A DNA stretch of 9,191 bases from Spirochaetaceae bacterium (GTDB lineage Bacteria; Spirochaetota; Spirochaetia; B11-G9). Both the position numbers and the translations under genes were made by a program. Under the pieces are notes generated by a model. The model ran no database searches. It saw only the letters and a program-made list of their open reading frames with translations, and had not been told where the DNA came from. Below are positions 7,156 to 9,191 of the stretch, piece by piece. Positions within the stretch are counted from its first letter, which is position 1; each line of letters starts with the position of its first letter. Location of the stretch: contig JAUVLL010000104.1 of assembly GCA_030600745.1 (NCBI GenBank), forward strand, positions 1-9,191, written 5' to 3'.

Positions 7156-7368
7156 TTAACCATGGATACCGCCGTACAAGTGATTGTACTCATGCACAAG
7201 TTCTAAAGTTTTATCCCTACACTCACATATTACAACAACAGCGTTCCCTTTAAAAGGGTTAGTTCTTCCCTTTACAAAAACTGAAAGCATAGAAGTACTG
7301 GCTATTGCACTGGCGCAGCCGTATGTTTTCCACTTACAATCTGTTATAATATTATTTTCAACTTTAAT
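7156..7368 (-). CDS. Short NifU/IscU-like protein with no standard start codon (possible frameshift)
   Basis: A reading frame before clpS encodes the hallmark of NifU/IscU N-terminal scaffolds: IITDCKWKTYGCASAIASTS, with the central ligand-type Cys at residue 18 counting from ATT 7366-7368. It then reads KGRTNPF and VVVICECRDKTLELVHEYNH and stops 15 bp before the clpS ATG. Full-length scaffolds are about 125 aa and have an earlier Cys (GxxCGD) plus a later one; neither is clearly present, so only the middle part of the fold is encoded. No ATG, GTG or TTG exists upstream in this frame before a TAA stop. A strong AAGGAG (7381-7386) is followed 4 nt later by TTG, but that frame ends after 10 codons. 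Either a rare ATT start is used, or one base has been lost just after the TTG. Function in Fe-S assembly is doubtful. Confidence 0.6.
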   Translation of the reverse strand: MKVENNIITDCKWKTYGCASAIASTSMLSVFVKGRTNPFKGNAVVVICECRDKTLELVHEYNHLYGGIHG

Positions 7369-7394
7369 AACGACAAGTATCTCCTTAAGATTTT

Positions 7395-7423
7395 AAAATA
7401 AGCACCATAGAGTTATTAGTCAA
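7395..7423 (-). promoter_or_regulatory. Promoter of the nifU-like/clpS/clpA/aat operon
   Basis: On the minus strand, TTGACT (7418-7423) and TATTTT (7395-7400) are separated by exactly 17 bp, a good sigma-70-type match. Transcription should start near 7388, only a few bases before the AAGGAG at 7381-7386, so the leader is very short. The -35 box lies in one arm of the 7416-7425/7456-7465 inverted repeat. Confidence 0.6.
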
Positions 7424-7465
7424 GATATGACTGCAGACAGTTCTATTGATTTAGTTCTTGACTAA
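7416..7465. promoter_or_regulatory. 10-bp perfect inverted repeat spanning both divergent -35 boxes
   Basis: TTAGTCAAGA (7416-7425) and TCTTGACTAA (7456-7465) are perfect inverted copies, 30 bp apart. Each arm contains the -35 hexamer TTGACT of one of the two divergent promoters. Symmetry beyond the hexamer (TC before, AA after) could mean a shared operator, or simply two similar promoter elements placed back to back. Confidence 0.6.
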
Positions 7466-7486
7466 ATGTTATCTATAGTGTAATTT
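7458..7486 (+). promoter_or_regulatory. Promoter of tRNA-Leu
   Basis: TTGACT (7458-7463) is followed after 17 bp by TAATTT (7481-7486). The start would fall about 6 nt before the mature tRNA. A TATAGT at 7474-7479 is too close to this -35 to be its partner. The -10 match is modest. Confidence 0.5.
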
Positions 7487-7498
7487 TGCCTTCAGATT

Positions 7499-7582
7499 GC
7501 GGTAGTGGTGGAATTGGTAGACACGCTAGCTTGAGGGGCTAGTGGTCGCAAGGCCGTGGAAGTTCAAGTCTTCTCTACCGCA
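7499..7582 (+). tRNA. tRNA-Leu (anticodon GAG)
   Basis: An 84-nt class II tRNA. The acceptor stem GCGGTAG (7499-7505) pairs with CTACCGC (7575-7581); the discriminator base is A at 7582 and no CCA is encoded. The anticodon stem CTAGC/GCTAG (7526-7530, 7538-7542) holds loop TTGAGGG with anticodon GAG at 7533-7535, reading CUC and CUU. The long variable arm (7543-7557) forms a 4-bp stem closed by a GCAA tetraloop. The T arm GGAAG/CTTCT holds TTCAAGT. The sequence from 7531 onward recurs at 9164-9191, so the gene is the likely integration site of the island to its right. Confidence 0.96.
7531..7558 (+). repeat. att-type direct repeat, copy inside tRNA-Leu
   Basis: These 28 bp, starting at the first base of the anticodon loop, are identical to 9164-9191. 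The match runs to the window edge, so the full repeat may continue to the tRNA 3' end or beyond. Confidence 0.75.
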
Positions 7583-7597
7583 TACTTAATCCCTTAC

Positions 7598-7636
7598 GGA
7601 GATCGTTCCTCGGACTTCGTCCTGCGGTACGACTCC
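7598..7636 (+). other. Nested stem-loop between tRNA-Leu and its terminator
   Basis: Three stacked stems can form: GGAG/CTCC (7598-7601 with 7633-7636), TCGT/ACGA (7603-7606 with 7629-7632) and GGAC/GTCC around a TTC loop (7612-7622). It would be part of the precursor tRNA trailer, and is more GC-rich than its surroundings. Its role is unknown; a REP-like element, a processing signal or a small RNA are possible. Confidence 0.4.
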
Positions 7637-7642
7637 CAGACA

Positions 7643-7676
7643 AGAGATTATCTTTACCAGGATAATCTCTTTTTTT
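7643..7676 (+). terminator. Rho-independent terminator of tRNA-Leu
   Basis: AGAGATTATC (7643-7652) pairs perfectly with GATAATCTCT (7661-7670) across an 8-nt loop and is followed by six T (7671-7676). An A-T pair extends the stem by one. A strong, classic terminator. Confidence 0.9.
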
Positions 7677-7819
7677 ATGCAGTACGGGTACCAACACTTT
7701 TATCAACCCCGTAGTAGCAATTTAATAGGGTAAAAGTAAATGAGCTTTAAATTACTCATATAAAATTAAACTACGCTACGGCACTAGTGAATATTAATAT
7801 ATTCTGGTGAGATATTTAT

Positions 7820-8083
7820 TTACATTTTTGATTGTAATGGAAATTCTTCCAGATTTTTAATTATATCTAAAGATAAATCTACATCCAGGTCAGGCAAAAA
7901 AAAGTGGTATTCCGTGGGTTCTTCAACATTAAGGATTCTCCCTACAGGAGCATCTTTAAACCATGGGAAATCAGTATAAGAAAGAAAATACTCAGTTTCT
8001 CCATTTATCAACCAAAAACCATGACTGGAACTAATAGTAACTTCAGTATTTAAAATGTTTGTACCATGAGTCTTTAATTTCAT
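7820..8083 (-). CDS. DUF2442 family protein
   Basis: The 87-aa protein matches DUF2442 throughout: an early TEVTISSSHGFWLINGETEY block, the signature FLSYTDFPWFKDAPVGRILN, then FLPDLDVDLSLDII and NLEEFPL at the end. Length is normal and the gene looks intact. GGAGG lies 9 nt before the ATG, inside the DUF4160 remnant that overlaps it by 41 nt. DUF2442 genes are frequently found beside DUF4160 genes, and the pair is suspected to be a toxin-antitoxin-like module; the biochemical role is not established to my knowledge. Here its partner is broken, so it may survive as an orphan. It is AT-rich and reads on the minus strand, convergent with the tRNA. Confidence 0.8.
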   Translation of the reverse strand: MKLKTHGTNILNTEVTISSSHGFWLINGETEYFLSYTDFPWFKDAPVGRILNVEEPTEYHFFLPDLDVDLSLDIIKNLEEFPLQSKM

Positions 8084-8215
8084 AATAATGTACCTCCAGA
8101 ATTCGTTCTATTTCATTTATCTGATGCATTGATAGTTTGTGGTTTTTGGCCAGTTCAATTTGAGGATCCATCCAGAATTTTACCTCCCCATTTGTCTGAA
8201 TACTGTAGGACTCAT
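8043..8215 (-). pseudogene. DUF4160 family gene, internally deleted and frameshifted
   Basis: A good start exists: GAGG, 6 nt, then ATG (8213-8215) reading MSPTVFRQMGR, the usual DUF4160 N-terminus, but a TAA follows at once (8180-8182). In another frame the sequence continues with the DUF4160 C-terminal half, NGEVKFWMDPQIELAKNHKL followed by HQINEIERILEVHYYEI, ending at TGA 8043-8045. The middle of the domain, about 15-20 residues that usually contain an aromatic run and an HVHV-type motif, is missing at the junction. An internal deletion has thus removed conserved residues and shifted the frame. The 3' end overlaps DUF2442 as in intact pairs, supporting an originally coupled two-gene cassette. 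Confidence 0.75.
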
Positions 8216-8343
8216 TTATTACCTCGTTATTATAATATATCCAATTTTAAGTGTTGTGTATCTATTTTTAGAGGCTTTTGGAAAATTTCCACATAGAAAG
8301 TATTTTTATTGGATAGTAATAAGGTATTATAAGTTGACTAACA

Positions 8344-8470
8344 GATTTTTTAAAAAATCGACCCCGATACAGACCTCTTTATTAAGGGAACCCAGGTGGC
8401 TATATACTTCCCCTAACCTTTTATGAAGTATAAAACACCTCTCATACGGCTATAAATGGCACTAAGTTGG
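8344..8470. repeat. Long direct repeat R1, upstream of hicAB, with two hairpins
   Basis: Bases 8352-8470 match 9032-9151 (R2) with roughly 85% identity and one single-base gap. Hairpin 1 is at 8375-8388. Hairpin 2 is at 8394-8440, with an outer stem AGGTG/CACCT and an inner 8-bp stem TATACTTC/GAAGTATA. Between R1 and R2, several stem positions change on both sides, keeping pairing. A small ATTTTTTAAAAAAT palindrome (8345-8358) sits at the left edge. The stretch 8216-8343, between the DUF4160 remnant and R1, is AT-rich and I see no gene in it. Confidence 0.8.
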
Positions 8471-8489
8471 TGATCAGATCAATCAATAT

Positions 8490-8518
8490 TTCAAAAAAAA
8501 ACAACATCTTAGTATATT
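8490..8518 (+). promoter_or_regulatory. Candidate hicAB promoter
   Basis: TTCAAA (8490-8495) and TATATT (8513-8518) are 17 bp apart, just downstream of R1. An AAAGGA ribosome-binding sequence lies at 8535-8540. The -35 match is weak. A TGATCA palindrome at 8471-8476 just upstream is a possible regulator site, without other support. Confidence 0.35.
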
Positions 8519-8561
8519 AAACAGTAGCAGAAAGAAAGGAATAGTGATATTTTTATTATTG

Positions 8562-8810
8562 ATGAGTAAATTTGATAGATTATTATTCAAAATATTGAGT
8601 GGAAGATCTGATAGGAATATTTCTTTTTCTGAACTTTGTTATATTCTGGAAAAATTTGGATTTCAAAAAAGAATTAAAGGTGATCATCATATATACTTTC
8701 ATGATAAAATAGTTGAAATTATTAATATTCAGCCTATTGGTTCTGAATCAAAAGCATATCAGGTTAAACAGATCAGAAACATTATTCTAAAATATAAGCT
8801 GGAGGAATAG
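8562..8810 (+). CDS. hicA: HicA-type toxin (mRNA interferase)
   Basis: HicA toxins are small double-stranded-RNA-binding-fold ribonucleases that cleave mRNA when not neutralised by HicB. This protein reads MSKFDRLLFKILSGRSD, then NISFSELCYILEKFGF, KGDHHIYFH and YQVKQIRNIILKYKL, the pattern of the 80-85-aa HicA subfamily. The catalytic His is probably H42 in G40-D41-H42-H43; the usual motif there is G-S-H, so Ser is replaced by Asp. Starting at ATG 8562 gives 82 aa and matches family starts but has no nearby Shine-Dalgarno. A GTG at 8544, 3 nt after AGGA, would add six residues (MIFLLL) and may be the real initiation site. It is followed directly by hicB. Confidence 0.85.
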   Translation: MSKFDRLLFKILSGRSDRNISFSELCYILEKFGFQKRIKGDHHIYFHDKIVEIINIQPIGSESKAYQVKQIRNIILKYKLEE

Positions 8811-9023
8811 ATGTCACATAAATATGAAATAATCTTATTTTGGAGTTATGAAGATAATGTATTTATTGCAGAAGTACCGGAGTTACCAGGATGCATGGCG
8901 GATGGATTAACATATGAAGAAGCAATAAAAAATGTTGAATTGGTAATTCAGGAATGGATAGAAACAGCAAAGGAATTGGGTAAACTAATTCCAGAACCCA
9001 GGGGAAGACTTCAGTTTGCATAA
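8811..9023 (+). CDS. hicB: HicB-type antitoxin, short form without DNA-binding domain
   Basis: HicB antitoxins have a degenerate RNase H-like fold that covers the HicA active site. The 70-aa protein has the signature VFIAEVPELPGCMADGLTYE followed by EAIKNVELVIQEWIETAKEL and ends IPEPRGRLQFA. Longer HicB proteins add a C-terminal helix-turn-helix or ribbon-helix-helix for autoregulation; it is absent here, which is common in this short subfamily. GGAGGA lies 4 nt before the ATG, and the ATG follows the hicA TAG without a gap, so the two are translationally coupled. R2 begins 8 nt after the stop. Confidence 0.92.
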   Translation: MSHKYEIILFWSYEDNVFIAEVPELPGCMADGLTYEEAIKNVELVIQEWIETAKELGKLIPEPRGRLQFA

Positions 9024-9031
9024 TATCGTTA

Positions 9032-9151
9032 AAAAAACCGACCCCGATATAGACCCCCTTATTAGGGGAACCCAGGTGGCTCTATACTGCACCTAAACCC
9101 TTTATGAAGTATAAACCACCCCATGTACGGCTATAAATGGCACTGTTTTGG
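9032..9151. repeat. Long direct repeat R2, downstream of hicAB, with two hairpins
   Basis: This is the second copy of R1, 680-681 bp away. Hairpin 1: CCCCT/AGGGG at 9055-9068. Hairpin 2: GGTGG/CCACC (9075-9079 with 9116-9120) enclosing TATACT/AGTATA (9083-9088 with 9108-9113). The same two structures form as in R1 despite sequence changes. It ends just before the att-like tRNA fragment. Confidence 0.8.
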
Positions 9152-9163
9152 ATACGCATTAAA

Positions 9164-9191
9164 TTGAGGGGCTAGTGGTCGCAAGGCCGTG
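9164..9191 (+). repeat. att-type direct repeat: displaced tRNA-Leu fragment (runs off window)
   Basis: It is identical to tRNA-Leu bases 7531-7558, from the anticodon loop to the start of the T stem. The 5' half of a tRNA is not present before it: the bases upstream cannot form the acceptor or D arm, although a few (TTGG, ACGC) loosely resemble that region. This fits the far attachment site of an integrated element rather than a second functional tRNA. Confidence 0.75.

Larger units (their letters stand above)
7583..9163. mobile_element. Putative tRNA-Leu-integrated islet (DUF2442/DUF4160 and hicAB)
   Basis: The segment lies between the intact tRNA-Leu and a second copy of its anticodon-loop-to-3' portion. 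This is the arrangement left by tyrosine-recombinase integration into a tRNA gene: the tRNA is rebuilt at one end and the displaced 3' piece sits at the other. Content is typical accessory cargo: a DUF4160/DUF2442 pair, a HicAB toxin-antitoxin pair, and long direct repeats, in AT-rich DNA. No integrase is present in the window. It is either a remnant, an islet moved in trans, or one unit of a longer array that continues rightward. Confidence 0.5.

Noticed and set aside
7184..7396. A 70-codon plus-strand frame opposite the NifU-like gene.
   Set aside because: The opposite strand shows a clear NifU/IscU signature in a frame leading into clpS, so the plus-strand frame is a shadow.
7789..7804. 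GAATAT...ATATTC hairpin after the DUF2442 stop as its terminator.
   Set aside because: The stem is only six AT-rich pairs and no T-run follows on the minus strand.
8139..8426. A 95-codon plus-strand frame between DUF2442 and hicA.
   Set aside because: It lies antisense to the DUF4160 remnant and runs into repeat R1, with no recognisable domain; it is a shadow frame.
8344..9151. R1 and R2 as integron attC sites, with hicAB as a gene cassette.
   Set aside because: The position after the hicB stop and the palindromic folding are suggestive, but I do not see the required RYYYAAC left core and GTTRRRY right core at the repeat ends, and no integron integrase is present.
9141..9191. A second, complete tRNA-Leu gene at the right edge.
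   Set aside because: The sequence before 9164 has no GCGGTAG acceptor strand or D arm; only the part from the anticodon loop onward matches.

Overview
The window reads as a low-to-moderate GC bacterial chromosome segment. A spirochaete is my best guess: a ClpS-ClpA-Aat N-degron operon together with a FecR / PEGA-like / PQQ-propeller protein, and a tRNA with no encoded CCA. That assignment is inference from gene style, not proof.

Layout. (1) Bases 1-58 hold the first 19 codons of an ASKHA-fold ATPase, minus strand, running off the left edge. (2) Bases 79-822 look like a decayed IS1595-type element. It has a 145-aa zinc-ribbon/HTH transposase N-terminus that stops where the catalytic Asp should come, bracketed by 22-bp repeats that are inverted relative to each other at the outer ends. 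(3) Bases 827-7380 form one minus-strand operon, read right to left: a very short NifU-like protein with no normal start codon, clpS, clpA (TTG start inside the clpS end), aat, a small membrane protein with a C-terminal winged-helix-like domain, and a FecR / PEGA-like / PQQ-propeller protein. ClpS, ClpA and Aat form a bacterial N-degron pathway: Aat adds Leu/Phe to N-terminal Arg/Lys, ClpS captures the substrate, and ClpA unfolds it for ClpP, which is not in the window. (4) A divergent promoter region at 7395-7486 has a perfect 10-bp inverted repeat covering both -35 boxes. It serves the operon leftward and a tRNA-Leu(GAG) gene rightward.

(5) Bases 7583-9163 look like a small integrated island. 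The tRNA sequence from its anticodon loop onward recurs at 9164-9191, where the window ends, as expected for an att duplication. The island carries DUF2442 plus a frameshifted, internally deleted DUF4160 remnant (minus strand), then a hicA-hicB toxin-antitoxin pair (plus strand). The hicAB pair is flanked by two copies of a roughly 120-bp direct repeat that can fold into two conserved hairpins. By eye this part is more AT-rich than the operon. No integrase is visible in the window.

The most interesting points are the tRNA-Leu att islet with structured direct repeats around hicAB, the truncated IS with its tandem/inverted ends, the mini NifU gene without a legal start, and the FecR-propeller gene lying in frame with the stop codon of the gene before it.
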